NCBI RefSeq assembly: GCF_025371035.1
Contig: NZ_JANZXB010000010.1
Coordinates: 1-64,000, forward strand
Source of the DNA: Sphingomonas sp. LC-1
Lineage (GTDB): Bacteria > Pseudomonadota > Alphaproteobacteria > Sphingomonadales > Sphingomonadaceae
Length of the DNA stretch: 64,000 nt
Direction: 5' to 3'
Numbering within the stretch: the stretch's first letter is position 1; each line of letters opens with the position of its first letter. Positions 52,739 through 61,624 of the stretch are shown here, one piece after another. Under the pieces are notes generated by a model. That model was not told the origin of the DNA. It ran no database searches and saw only the letters and a list, made by a program, of their open reading frames with translations. The translations under genes and the position numbers were made by a program.

Positions 52739-54877
52739 TCAGTAATCGAAGCGCAGCGTCGCCAGGATGCTGCGGGGCGCGGCATAGAAGGCCTGCCCAT
52801 ATTTCAGCGTACCCAGATATTTGGCGTTGGTGACGTTGCGCAGGTTCACGCTGGCGCGGACATGATCGATCAGGCGGATGCTGCCCAGCAGATCGAGCGT
52901 GGCATAGGCGTCCTGCACCACCGGGATCGCCTGCCCGGCGGCCGTCACGGCGCCGCTGTCGTTGCTGATCCGGCTCTGATAGCGGAACTGGCCGCCCAGT
53001 CTCAGGTCGTTCAATTGCTCGATGCTATAGGTCGCCGCCAGCTTGAACGTGTCGCGCGGGATGAAGGGACGCGACCGGGTGCCGTCGCCATCCTCGACCT
53101 GAAGATGGGTAAAGCCCCCCGACAGCAGCCAGCGGTCGGTCATGCGCCCCGCCAGCTCGATCTCGAACCCCTTCGAGACGGTGTCCTGCCCGGTATAATA
53201 GTTCACGCCGACCGGGCCATTGGCGCCGTTGAAGGAACCCGCATAGAGCGCCAGCCCCTTCTGCTCGGCACGAAAGACCGCCGCCGAGCCATAGAGGCGG
53301 CCATCCAGCCATTCGCCCTTCAACCCCGCCTCGATGCTGGAGCCGCGCGCGGGCGCGAGGCGGGTGTTGGTGATGTCCACCTCGCTCTGCGGATTGAAGA
53401 TGCCGGTATAGCTGGCATAGGCGGTGACATGACTGGTCAGGTCGTACAGCGCGCCCAGATAGGGGGTGACGCGGCTGTTCCGGCGGGTCTGGTCGACGTC
53501 GTAGGATTCGCCCGAGCTCCGCAGCCAGATCGCCGTCGCGCCCACCACGCCCTTCAGCCGGTCGGTCAGGTTCAGGTGCATCGCACCATAAGCGCGGGTC
53601 AGGCGATCCTGCGTATCCGCTTGCTGCACCATCGGCGCATAGCCGACCTGCGGGGCGCGGAAGTTGGCAAGATTGCGAATATCGCCATAGTCGATGGCCC
53701 CCAACGCCTGGCCCTCATATTGCTCGCCATTCGACCGGCCGGTCGAGACGCCAAAGGCCAGTTGATGGTCGCGCCCGAACAGCGACACGCTGCCCGAGGC
53801 ATAGCCATCGAACAGGAGCTGGTCGTAATTCGAGTCGTAGCGCCCCGTCAGTCCGGCAACGCCCAGACCCGTCGCCCGGTTCGGCAGGTTATAGGCGTAG
53901 AGCAGCCGCGCGCTCTCCTCGAACCGCCGATAGGTGACGACACCGCGCACCGCCCAGTCGCCGAACGGCCGCCACGCCAGTTCGCCGAACGCGGTCTGGT
54001 CTAGGACATTCCAATAGGTCCAGTCCGCCGAGGTCGAGGCCGAACGCGCATAGTCGATCCGTGTGCCGTCGCTATAGGTCAGCGGCAACGCCCCCCACAG
54101 CACGCCGCGCGAGCGATTGTCCTGCCGCGAATAGCCCAGGGTCGCGGTCAGCGCAGGCGTGACGTCCCAGGCAAGCAGCCCCGCCACCACGTCGCGGTTG
54201 ACATGATTATAGTCGAGATAGCTGTCCCGCTCCTCATGCGCGCCGATCGCCCGCATCCGCAGGGACCCGTCCCCGGTCAGCGGGCCGGACACGTCGCCTT
54301 CCAGCCGCCACATATCGAACGAGCCCAGATAGGCCGAGCCATTGGCCTGGAAGCTCTTGGTCGGGCGCTTGCGCAGGAAGTTGATCGTTGCGGACGGATT
54401 GCCGACGCCGGTCATGATCGCGTTCGCGCCGCGCACCGCCTCCACTCGGTCGAACAGGATGGTGTCGAGATCGCCGGTCTGGATGTTGTAGAACATCGGC
54501 AGGCCGATGCCGTCGAACTGGAAATTGGTGATATCGAACCCGCGCGAATTGAATTCGGTACGGTCGGTCTCGGTCCGCTCGACATTGATGCCGACCGTCT
54601 GGGTCAGCAGGTCCTGGACGTTGGTCAATGCGAAGTCGTCGATCCGTTGCCGGTCGATCACCGTCACCGACTGCGGCGTCTCGCGCAGCGACAGCGCCAG
54701 GCCGGTCGGGGACGCGCTTTCTTGATCCCCCGCCTGCGCGACACGTGCGCCATTGACGATGATGTCGTCCGATCGCTGGGGATCGGCGGGGGCCGCCGTC
54801 TCGGCGGCAAAGGCCGGACCGCCCCAAACCAGTGACGCGACACCGACCGACATGGCCGCCATCAGGCTGCGCTTCAT
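52739..54877 (-). CDS. TonB-dependent siderophore receptor
   Basis: This outer-membrane transporter has a signal peptide (LMAAMSVGVASLVWGGPAFA), a TonB box-like DDIIVNGARV near the mature N-terminus, a plug domain (RETPQSVTVIDRQRIDDF, DRVEAVRGANAIMTGVGNPS) and a 22-strand barrel ending in an aromatic residue (ATLRFDY). The plug resembles FhuE/FpvA-type ferric siderophore receptors. ATG 54877 has GGAGGAA upstream. A Fur-like box at 54939-54954 supports iron regulation. The ligand is unknown. Confidence 0.9.
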   Translation of the reverse strand: MKRSLMAAMSVGVASLVWGGPAFAAETAAPADPQRSDDIIVNGARVAQAGDQESASPTGLALSLRETPQSVTVIDRQRIDDFALTNVQDLLTQTVGINVERTETDRTEFNSRGFDITNFQFDGIGLPMFYNIQTGDLDTILFDRVEAVRGANAIMTGVGNPSATINFLRKRPTKSFQANGSAYLGSFDMWRLEGDVSGPLTGDGSLRMRAIGAHEERDSYLDYNHVNRDVVAGLLAWDVTPALTATLGYSRQDNRSRGVLWGALPLTYSDGTRIDYARSASTSADWTYWNVLDQTAFGELAWRPFGDWAVRGVVTYRRFEESARLLYAYNLPNRATGLGVAGLTGRYDSNYDQLLFDGYASGSVSLFGRDHQLAFGVSTGRSNGEQYEGQALGAIDYGDIRNLANFRAPQVGYAPMVQQADTQDRLTRAYGAMHLNLTDRLKGVVGATAIWLRSSGESYDVDQTRRNSRVTPYLGALYDLTSHVTAYASYTGIFNPQSEVDITNTRLAPARGSSIEAGLKGEWLDGRLYGSAAVFRAEQKGLALYAGSFNGANGPVGVNYYTGQDTVSKGFEIELAGRMTDRWLLSGGFTHLQVEDGDGTRSRPFIPRDTFKLAATYSIEQLNDLRLGGQFRYQSRISNDSGAVTAAGQAIPVVQDAYATLDLLGSIRLIDHVRASVNLRNVTNAKYLGTLKYGQAFYAAPRSILATLRFDY

Positions 54878-54938
54878 ACTTCCTCCGCTGACACAATATG
54901 CCCCATCGGGCCTGTTGGACACGCCCCCTAGTGCGAAC

Positions 54939-54954
54939 AATAATGATAATCAAT
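54939..54954. promoter_or_regulatory. Fur-like iron box between TonB receptor and M14 gene
   Basis: AATAATGATAATCAAT matches the NAT-A-AT triplet pattern of Fur boxes. It lies 62 bases before the receptor start and 72 bases before the divergent M14 peptidase, in a locally AT-rich region (54939-54990), so it could regulate either or both. Confidence 0.5.
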
Positions 54955-55026
54955 CGCATAATAATTGAATGGCTTAGCGCAATGTAATATCATATCGGCA
55001 CACTGAATTCTGAAAGGAGGTTCGTC

Positions 55027-56838
55027 ATTATCCTGCGTCGCCGCCCGATCGCCCTGACCTGCACCGCCATGGCCTGCTACGTCCTGGCCTGTTTCGCATC
55101 ACCCTCGTCCGCCTTGGGCCAACAGCCGGTCTCTCCCCTTCTGCCTCCGGCGCCCGCATGGTCCGGGGCCAGCGAAAAGCTGATCGTCGGGCGTGACGAC
55201 CGATGGATCACGCCCGCCGAGGCATCCGGTTTCACCACGAGCCCAGCCTTTGCCGAGGTCCGGCAATATCTCGACCGGCTCGCCGCGGCCTCGCCGTTGA
55301 TAAGCGTCCATGGGTTCGGGCATACGACCGAGGGTCGCGAGCTTCTCTATGTCCGCGCCAGCAAAGGCGGCGCGCCCAAGCCCGTCGTCATGGTGCAGGC
55401 CGGCATCCATTCGGGCGAGATCGACGGCAAGGATGCCGGGTTGATGCTGCTCCGCGACATCGCGTTTCGCGGCAAGGCGGATATTCTCGACAAGGTCGAT
55501 CTGGTCTTCGTCCCCGTCCTGAACGTCGACGGACATGAGCGGATGACCGCCTTCAACCGTCCGCACCAGCGCGGTCCGGCCGAAAAGGGCGAGCGGGCCA
55601 ATGCCCGCAATATCAACCTGAACCGTGACTATGCCAAGCTGGATGCACCCGAAACGCGAGCCGTCGTCGCGCTACTGCGCCAATTCGATCCCATTCTGTA
55701 CGTCGACCTGCACGACAGCGACGGGTTCGACCAGCAATATGACATCAGCTTCACCTATGCGGGCTGGGGTCGCTATGCCCGTCACCGCGCGACCGCCGAC
55801 TGGCTGGAGCAGCGCTTCACCGATCGGGCCATGACCGCGCTGACGCAAGCGGGGCATATCCCGGTCATCTATCCCAGCCCCATCGACGTCCGCGATCCGT
55901 CCAAGGGCATCCGCTACAGCCCGGAAGGGCCGCGTTACTCGACCGGCTATGGCGATTTTATCGGCATCCCGACCGTGCTGGTCGAAAACCATATGCTCAA
56001 GCCGTTTCGCCAGCGGGTTCTGGGCACCTATGTACTCCTTGAGGCCGCATTGCGGCTGGCGGGGCAGGATGCGGACCGGATCGCCGCCGCCAAGGCCGCC
56101 GACCGTGCCTCGCGCCCCGCAACATTGCTGACCCGGTGGACACAAGCCGCCCAGCCGATCGGATGGATCGACTTCAAGGGCATCGGCCATGACCTCTATC
56201 TCTCCCCCGCCTCGGGACGACAGGAGCAACGCTGGGACGGGCAGCCACGCACCCTTAGCATACCGATCATCGGCCAAAGCCCGGCCGAAACCGTCACCCT
56301 GCCCAAGGCCTGGTGGATTCCGCCCGAACAGGTCGAGACGATCGAGCGGCTGAAATGGCACGGCATCGCCTTCGACACGATCGACGCGCCGCGCACGCTG
56401 CCGCTGGATCAGATCACTGTGACCGAGGCAAGACCGCTGCCACCGTCTGACGGCCGCTATCCGATCGACGCGCGCGTGCGGCACGAAACGGCAGAGCGGA
56501 CCCTTCCGATCGGCAGTGTCCGCGTTTCGGCCGATCAACCGCTCGGCCTGCTTGCCGCCGCACTGCTTGAGCCGGAAAGCCAGGACTCGCTGATGGCCTG
56601 GGGCTTTTATCCAGAGATGCTGACCGCGCCCGTCCGCACCGAGGCCTTTGTCTTCGCGCCCATGGCCGACCGGATGCTCGAGCAGGACGCCCAATTGAAG
56701 GCCGCATTCCAGGCCAAGCTGGACGCAGATCCGGGTTTTGCCGCCGATGGCGAAGCGCGATTGAACTGGCTGTTCGACCATTCGCCCTATCGCGACCGTT
56801 TCGTCCGCTCCTATCCGATCCTGCGCGAGCCGCGATGA
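55027..56838 (+). CDS. Secreted M14-family zinc carboxypeptidase, probable ATT start
   Basis: The M14 catalytic domain is clear: VMVQAGIHSGEIDGKDAGL (zinc His and Glu), NARNINLNRDYAKLDAPETR (substrate Arg/Asn) and ILYVDLHDSDGFDQQYD (third zinc His). A C-terminal beta domain of about 230 residues follows. No ATG or GTG gives a proper start: ATG 55069 lacks a ribosome site and cuts the signal peptide. ATT 55027 is in frame, six bases after AAAGGAGG, and gives ILRRRPIALTCTAMACYVLA, a normal signal peptide. The gene is divergent from an iron-regulated receptor; the substrate is unknown. Confidence 0.8.
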   Translation: MILRRRPIALTCTAMACYVLACFASPSSALGQQPVSPLLPPAPAWSGASEKLIVGRDDRWITPAEASGFTTSPAFAEVRQYLDRLAAASPLISVHGFGHTTEGRELLYVRASKGGAPKPVVMVQAGIHSGEIDGKDAGLMLLRDIAFRGKADILDKVDLVFVPVLNVDGHERMTAFNRPHQRGPAEKGERANARNINLNRDYAKLDAPETRAVVALLRQFDPILYVDLHDSDGFDQQYDISFTYAGWGRYARHRATADWLEQRFTDRAMTALTQAGHIPVIYPSPIDVRDPSKGIRYSPEGPRYSTGYGDFIGIPTVLVENHMLKPFRQRVLGTYVLLEAALRLAGQDADRIAAAKAADRASRPATLLTRWTQAAQPIGWIDFKGIGHDLYLSPASGRQEQRWDGQPRTLSIPIIGQSPAETVTLPKAWWIPPEQVETIERLKWHGIAFDTIDAPRTLPLDQITVTEARPLPPSDGRYPIDARVRHETAERTLPIGSVRVSADQPLGLLAAALLEPESQDSLMAWGFYPEMLTAPVRTEAFVFAPMADRMLEQDAQLKAAFQAKLDADPGFAADGEARLNWLFDHSPYRDRFVRSYPILREPR

Positions 56839-56870
56839 CAAATATGTCATGAGCGACCGAGCAAATTGAC

Positions 56871-56895
56871 TGCCATGGCAATCATTGCCATGGCA
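56871..56895. promoter_or_regulatory. Twin palindromic operator before the MarR/efflux operon
   Basis: Two copies of the perfect palindrome TGCCATGGCA (56871-56880 and 56886-56895), 15 bases apart centre to centre, end 5 bases before the MarR start. TTGACT overlaps the first copy, so a bound repressor would block a sigma-70-type promoter. This fits MarR autoregulation. Confidence 0.55.
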
Positions 56896-56900
56896 GCAAA

Positions 56901-57353
56901 ATGACATGCTCCGAGTCCCAACCCTTTGATCCTGAACGTTCGGTCGGTTACCTGACCAAGCGGGTCTTCCAGCTCGGCCGGATCGGCATGGAGCCGATCT
57001 TCGCCGACGAAGAGGTGACTCACGTTCAATGGAGCGCCCTGATGGCGGTCCAATATGGCGTGGGCGGCACCGCCGCCGAGCTGTCGCGCCATCTGTGCCA
57101 CGACACCGGCGCGACCACCCGCATCATCGACACGCTGGAAGAGCGGGGCCTGATCCAACGCTGCCGCTGCACCGAGGATCGCCGGGTCGTGCGCCTGAGC
57201 CTGACCGAGCAGGGGCGCGAGATCGCGATGCGGTGCAAGGACAAGGCCACGGCGATGTGGAGCGGCTGGCTGTCCGACTGGGCGGAGGAGGATGTCGATC
57301 GCCTGATCGACTATCTGCAGCGCCTCCGCGATCGCCTGGAGAATGAAGCATGA
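56901..57353 (+). CDS. MarR-family repressor of the efflux operon
   Basis: The 150-residue product has MarR helices: VGYLTKRVFQLGRIGMEPIF, VTHVQWSALMAVQYG, TAAELSRHLCHDTGATTRII (recognition helix region) and the wing CTEDRRVVRLSLTEQG. It is the first gene of a four-gene operon encoding a tripartite pump, overlapping the next gene by ATGA. No Shine-Dalgarno precedes ATG 56901 because the operator sits there, so the mRNA may be leaderless. Several cysteines (residues 3, 66, 88 and 90) might respond to oxidants, which is speculative. Confidence 0.88.
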   Translation: MTCSESQPFDPERSVGYLTKRVFQLGRIGMEPIFADEEVTHVQWSALMAVQYGVGGTAAELSRHLCHDTGATTRIIDTLEERGLIQRCRCTEDRRVVRLSLTEQGREIAMRCKDKATAMWSGWLSDWAEEDVDRLIDYLQRLRDRLENEA

Positions 57354-58753
57354 AGCGGACTATTCCCCTCATCGCCCTGCTTCTTGCGGGTTGTTCCGTT
57401 CCCCAGGCGCATCCCGCTGTCACCCAGACCGCGCCCGAGACGCTGGGGCTGGGCGATGCGCAGGCCCCGCTCGTCGCGACCGACTGGTGGCGCGGGCTGG
57501 GTGATCCGCAGCTCGACCGGATCGTCGACGATGCGCTGACCGGCAACCCGTCCCTTACCGTGGCGCTGGCGCGGTTGCGGCAGGCGGAGTCGGTGCTGGC
57601 CAGCCGCCGTGCCGATGACGGTCCCGCCGTCTCGCTCGACGCGCAGGAGCAATATAGCCGGATTTCCGGTCGCTACACGATCCCGCCGCCCTATGCGGGC
57701 ACGACCCAGTGGCTGGGACAGGCGCAGGCCAATCTGAACTGGACGATCGACCTGTTCGGGCGACAGGCCGCCGCGATCGAGGCGGCGCGCGCCTCCACCC
57801 GTGCGGCGGCGCTTGATGTGACGGCCGCCCGACTGGCGCTCGCCGGATCGGTCGCGCAGACCTATGTCGAACTGGCGCGGGCCGAGCGGCAGGCAGGCAT
57901 CGCCCGCCAGACCATCGCAACGCGCACCCGTTCGCTCTCGCTGGTCCAGTCGCGCATCCGCCATCAGCTTGCCAGTCAGCTCGACGCCTCCAGCGCGCAG
58001 ACGCTGCTGGCCCAGGCGCAGGTGGCGCTGGCACGGGCAGAGGCACAGGCCGCCCTGTCGCGCAACGCCCTGGCCGCACTGGCCGGACGCGGACTGGATT
58101 ATCCCGCGACGATCACACCGACCCGGATCGCCTTCGACGCCGCACTGCCCATCCCCGCGACGGTGCCCGCCGACCTTCTGGCGCGACGCCCCGACATCGC
58201 GGCGTCGCTCGCCCGAATCGATGCGGCGACCGCCGGGCAGGAGGTGGCGCGCAAGGCGTTTCTGCCCAACGTCAATCTGATGGCGCTGGCCGGGTTCCAG
58301 GCGGTCGGGCTCGGCAATCTGTTCACGGCCGATGCGGGCACGGCCGGCGCGGGCCCCGCCATCCATCTGCCGATCTTCGACAGCGGGCGGCTGCGCGCCG
58401 GGCTGGCGGGGGCGACTGCCGCGCTCGACCTTGCCACTGCCGACTATAACAACCGCGTCGTCGGCGCGGTCCGCGAGGCCGCCGACGCGGTGACGCGAAG
58501 CAGGACGCTCGCAACCGAGCGCGCCCGCCAGACCGAGGTGGTGCGCGGCCTGTCCGAGACCCGTCGCCTCAACGCCATCCGGGTGTCGAGCGGACTGCAA
58601 TCGCAGCTTGGCCTGATCGACCCCGACATTCGCCAGCTTGAGGCCGATCAGGCCGACGCCAATCTCGCCGCCGATGCGGTCCAGGCGCGCATTGCGCTGG
58701 CCGTCGCCCTGGGCGGTGGTTTCTCCTCTTCTTCGCAAGGTATCACGCAATGA
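57350..58753 (+). CDS. Outer-membrane efflux lipoprotein (NodT/OprM-type)
   Basis: A lipoprotein signal (MKRTIPLIALLLAGC, cysteine 15) precedes two OEP domains with long helices (PSLTVALARLRQAESVLASR and DYNNRVVGAVREAADAVTRS). It is a TolC-type channel of the NodT family (RND/MFS outer-membrane factor), 467 residues. It overlaps the MarR gene and the periplasmic adaptor gene by ATGA, making the exit duct of an EmrAB-type pump. Confidence 0.9.
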   Translation: MKRTIPLIALLLAGCSVPQAHPAVTQTAPETLGLGDAQAPLVATDWWRGLGDPQLDRIVDDALTGNPSLTVALARLRQAESVLASRRADDGPAVSLDAQEQYSRISGRYTIPPPYAGTTQWLGQAQANLNWTIDLFGRQAAAIEAARASTRAAALDVTAARLALAGSVAQTYVELARAERQAGIARQTIATRTRSLSLVQSRIRHQLASQLDASSAQTLLAQAQVALARAEAQAALSRNALAALAGRGLDYPATITPTRIAFDAALPIPATVPADLLARRPDIAASLARIDAATAGQEVARKAFLPNVNLMALAGFQAVGLGNLFTADAGTAGAGPAIHLPIFDSGRLRAGLAGATAALDLATADYNNRVVGAVREAADAVTRSRTLATERARQTEVVRGLSETRRLNAIRVSSGLQSQLGLIDPDIRQLEADQADANLAADAVQARIALAVALGGGFSSSSQGITQ

Positions 58754-59919
58754 GCGACACCGAAGCCGCCGCCCCCTCCCCGGCAACCGCCCCGTCGGGC
58801 AAGCCCAGGGCACGCAAGACCGGGCTGACCATCCTTCTCGTCGTCGTCGTGGTCGCGGCGGTCATATGGGCGGTGTTCCACTTCCTGCTCGCCAAGCCGG
58901 AGGAAGAGACCGACGACGCCTATGTCGCGGGCGACGTGGTGTCGATCACCGCGCGCGATCCGGGCACGGTGCTCGCCATCCATGCCGACAATACGCAGAC
59001 GGTGAAGGCGGGTGCGCCGCTGCTCGACCTCGATCCGGCGACGGCCGATGTCGGGCTGGCCTCCGCCGCCGCCGAACTGGCGCGCGCGGTTCGCGCGACC
59101 CGCGCCGACTTCACCAAGGTCAACCAGAGCGGCGCCGGGATCGTCCAGGCGCAGGCCGAACTGGCCCGCACGCGCGACGACTATGCCCGCCGTCGCGGCG
59201 CCGCCGCCGAGGGCGCGGTGTCGGGCGAGGAACTGTCCCACGCGGCCGACGCGGTGAAGGTCGCGACGGCGAATCTCAACCTCGCCCGCGCGCAGGCGGC
59301 CCAGGCACGGACCGCCGTGCAGGGCACCAATGTGGGGACCAACCCCGCCGTGATGGCCGCCATCGCCGCCTATCGCCGCGCCGCGATCACCCGCAACCAT
59401 ATGCATATCATCGCGCCGATCGACGGTGTCGTCGCCCAGCGCACCGTTCAGGTCGGGCAGCAGGTCGCAGCGGGGACGCCATTGATGGCGGTGGTTCCGC
59501 TCGACCGGCTATGGGTCGACGCCAATTTCCGCGAGACCCAGTTGAAGGACGTCCGCATCGGCCAGCCCGCGACGATCGTCGCCGACATGTATGGCGGCAA
59601 GATCGTCTATCACGGCAAGGTCATCGGCCTGGGCGCGGGCAGCGGCAATGCCTTCGCGCTGCTGCCGCCGCAGAATGCCAGCGGCAACTGGATCAAGATC
59701 GTGCAGCGCGTGCCGGTCCGCATCGGGCTGAACGCCAATGAGTTGCGCCAGAACCCGCTGCGCGTCGGCCTGTCCGCGACGGTCACGGTGGATACGGCCG
59801 ACCAGAATGGCCCGCGGATCGGCACCGCCGCCGCCCAAGCCTATCAGACCCGCGCCACCGATGCGAACGACCCGGCGGTGGAAGCGCGGATCGCGCAGAT
59901 CATCGCGGCCAATCGCTGA
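58750..59919 (+). CDS. emrA: HlyD/EmrA-type periplasmic adaptor
   Basis: An N-terminal cytoplasmic tail and one transmembrane helix (TILLVVVVVAAVIWAVFHFL) lead into a biotinyl-lipoyl-like domain (DDAYVAGDVVSITARDPGTV), an alpha-hairpin (residues about 100-200) and a beta-barrel (RAAITRNHMHIIAPIDGVVA, QVGQQVAAGTPLMAVVPLDR, ANFRETQLKDVRIGQPATI). This is the EmrA layout. It links the MFS transporter to the outer-membrane channel. The stop overlaps the transporter start by one base. Confidence 0.9.
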   Translation: MSDTEAAAPSPATAPSGKPRARKTGLTILLVVVVVAAVIWAVFHFLLAKPEEETDDAYVAGDVVSITARDPGTVLAIHADNTQTVKAGAPLLDLDPATADVGLASAAAELARAVRATRADFTKVNQSGAGIVQAQAELARTRDDYARRRGAAAEGAVSGEELSHAADAVKVATANLNLARAQAAQARTAVQGTNVGTNPAVMAAIAAYRRAAITRNHMHIIAPIDGVVAQRTVQVGQQVAAGTPLMAVVPLDRLWVDANFRETQLKDVRIGQPATIVADMYGGKIVYHGKVIGLGAGSGNAFALLPPQNASGNWIKIVQRVPVRIGLNANELRQNPLRVGLSATVTVDTADQNGPRIGTAAAQAYQTRATDANDPAVEARIAQIIAANR

Positions 59920-61478
59920 TGGCCGGCGCCCCCGCACAGGGCGGCGCGGGGGAAGGTCCCGCGCCGCTGAAAGGTCCGGCGCTGGCGCTGGTCGCCTTCG
60001 CGCTGGCGCTGGGCACCTTCATGCAGGTGCTCGATTCGACCATCGCCAACGTCTCGCTGCCCACCATCGCGGGCAATTTGGGCGTCAGTTCGGACAATTC
60101 GACCTGGGTCGTCACCGCCTTCGCCGTCGCCAATGGCGTGGCGGTGCCGCTGACCGGCTGGCTGATGGGAAAATTCGGCGTGGTGCGCACCTTCTGCGTG
60201 TCGGTCCTGCTATTTACCATCGCATCCTTCCTGTGCGGCATCGCATGGGACCTGTCCTCGCTGATCGGCTTTCGCGTACTCCAGGGGGCGGTATCGGGGC
60301 CGATGATCCCGGGCAGCCAGGCGCTGCTCATCTCGATCTTCCCGCCACAGAAGCGGTCGACCGCGCTCGGCATCTGGTCGATGACCACATTGGTCGCGCC
60401 GATCATGGGGCCGATCCTGGGCGGATATATCTCCGACAATTATCATTGGAGTTGGATCTTCCTCATCAACGTGCCGGTCGGCCTGTTCTGCGCGGGCGTG
60501 TGCTGGCGCGGGCTGTCGAGCCGCGAAACCCCGACCCGCAACCTGCCGATCGACAAGGTCGGGCTGATCATGCTGGTCGTCTGGGTCGGCGCGCTTCAGA
60601 TGATGCTCGACCTGGGCAAGAATGACGACTGGTTCCATTCGACCCGGATCGTCGTGATGACGGTGATCGCGATCGTCGGCTTCGTCGCCTGGCTGATCTG
60701 GGAGTTGACCGACGCCAATCCGGCGGTCGACCTCTCGCTGTTCAAGGGCCGGAATTTCAGCCTCGGGACGCTGGCCTTCTGCCTGGGCTATGCGGTGTTC
60801 TTCGCCAATACGCTGCTGCTGCCGCTCTGGCTCCAGACGCAACTCGGCTATACCGCGACCTGGGCGGGTCTCGTCGCCGCGCCCAGCGGGGCGGTGGCGG
60901 TGGTCCTGACCCCGTTTGTCGCGCGTCTTTCGGGCAAGGTCGATGCGCGGATCATGGCCACCATCGCCTTTGCCGCCTTCGGCCTGTCCTATTGGATGCG
61001 ATCGGGGCTCAACACCCAGGCGAGCTTCAGCGACTTCGTGCTGCCCCTGATGGTACAGGGCATCGCGATGAGCACCTTCTTCCTCGCCATGCTGACGATC
61101 GCACTGGACGGGGTGCCGCAAGCGCGTATTCCCTCGGCCACCGGCATTTCCAACTTCGCACGCATCACCGCGGGCAGCTTCGCCGCGTCGCTGACCACCA
61201 CCATGTGGGACCGACGCGAGGCGATGCATCAGGCGCATCTGTCGGAGGCGATCGGCCAGAACCCGGTGTGGCAGATGGCACGGACCGGGCTCAACCATCT
61301 GGGCCTGACCGATACGCAGGCCGCCGCCGCCGTCACGCGGCAGATGGTGGGGCAAGCCTATCTGCTGGCATCGACGGACATCTTCTATGTCTCGGCCTGG
61401 CTGTGCATCGTGCTGGCGGCGCTGACCTGGTTCACCCGGCGACCCAAGCCGCATGACGGACCGATCGCGGCGGATTGA
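59919..61478 (+). CDS. emrB: DHA2-family MFS drug exporter (EmrB-type)
   Basis: The 519-residue protein has 14 predicted transmembrane spans with DHA2 motifs (LGTFMQVLDSTIANVSLPTI; WVVTAFAVANGVAVPLTGWL; RVLQGAVSGPMIPGSQALLI). It is the inner-membrane pump that expels hydrophobic compounds using the proton gradient. It ends the MarR-controlled operon and is followed by a strong hairpin at 61524-61561. The substrate is unknown, as for most EmrB relatives. Confidence 0.93.
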   Translation: MAGAPAQGGAGEGPAPLKGPALALVAFALALGTFMQVLDSTIANVSLPTIAGNLGVSSDNSTWVVTAFAVANGVAVPLTGWLMGKFGVVRTFCVSVLLFTIASFLCGIAWDLSSLIGFRVLQGAVSGPMIPGSQALLISIFPPQKRSTALGIWSMTTLVAPIMGPILGGYISDNYHWSWIFLINVPVGLFCAGVCWRGLSSRETPTRNLPIDKVGLIMLVVWVGALQMMLDLGKNDDWFHSTRIVVMTVIAIVGFVAWLIWELTDANPAVDLSLFKGRNFSLGTLAFCLGYAVFFANTLLLPLWLQTQLGYTATWAGLVAAPSGAVAVVLTPFVARLSGKVDARIMATIAFAAFGLSYWMRSGLNTQASFSDFVLPLMVQGIAMSTFFLAMLTIALDGVPQARIPSATGISNFARITAGSFAASLTTTMWDRREAMHQAHLSEAIGQNPVWQMARTGLNHLGLTDTQAAAAVTRQMVGQAYLLASTDIFYVSAWLCIVLAALTWFTRRPKPHDGPIAAD

Positions 61479-61523
61479 CCCTAATCCCTGCCTTGGCAGG
61501 GGAGCCGGCAGCGCAAAACACCG

Positions 61524-61561
61524 AATGAGGAGTGTCACCACCAACGATGACACTCCTCATT
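61524..61561 (+). terminator. Hairpin ending the efflux operon
   Basis: AATGAGGAGTGTCA (61524-61537) and TGACACTCCTCATT (61548-61561) are perfect complements with a 10-base loop, 45 bases after emrB. GCGC flanks both sides and extends the pairing. There is no U-tract, so it may also be a processing or attenuation structure. Confidence 0.6.
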
Positions 61562-61624
61562 GCGCTTGGTCGCCCCCTCCCCGTCCATGCGAGGATTTGC
61601 TACGCTCCCCGAAAAGGGAGACGG

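Noticed and set aside
57311-58813. 500-aa minus-strand open frame
   Set aside because: Antisense shadow of the outer-membrane efflux gene; the operon on the plus strand is unambiguous.
60210-61553. 447-aa minus-strand open frame
   Set aside because: Antisense to the emrB-type transporter; low-complexity His/Asp/Arg-rich shadow.
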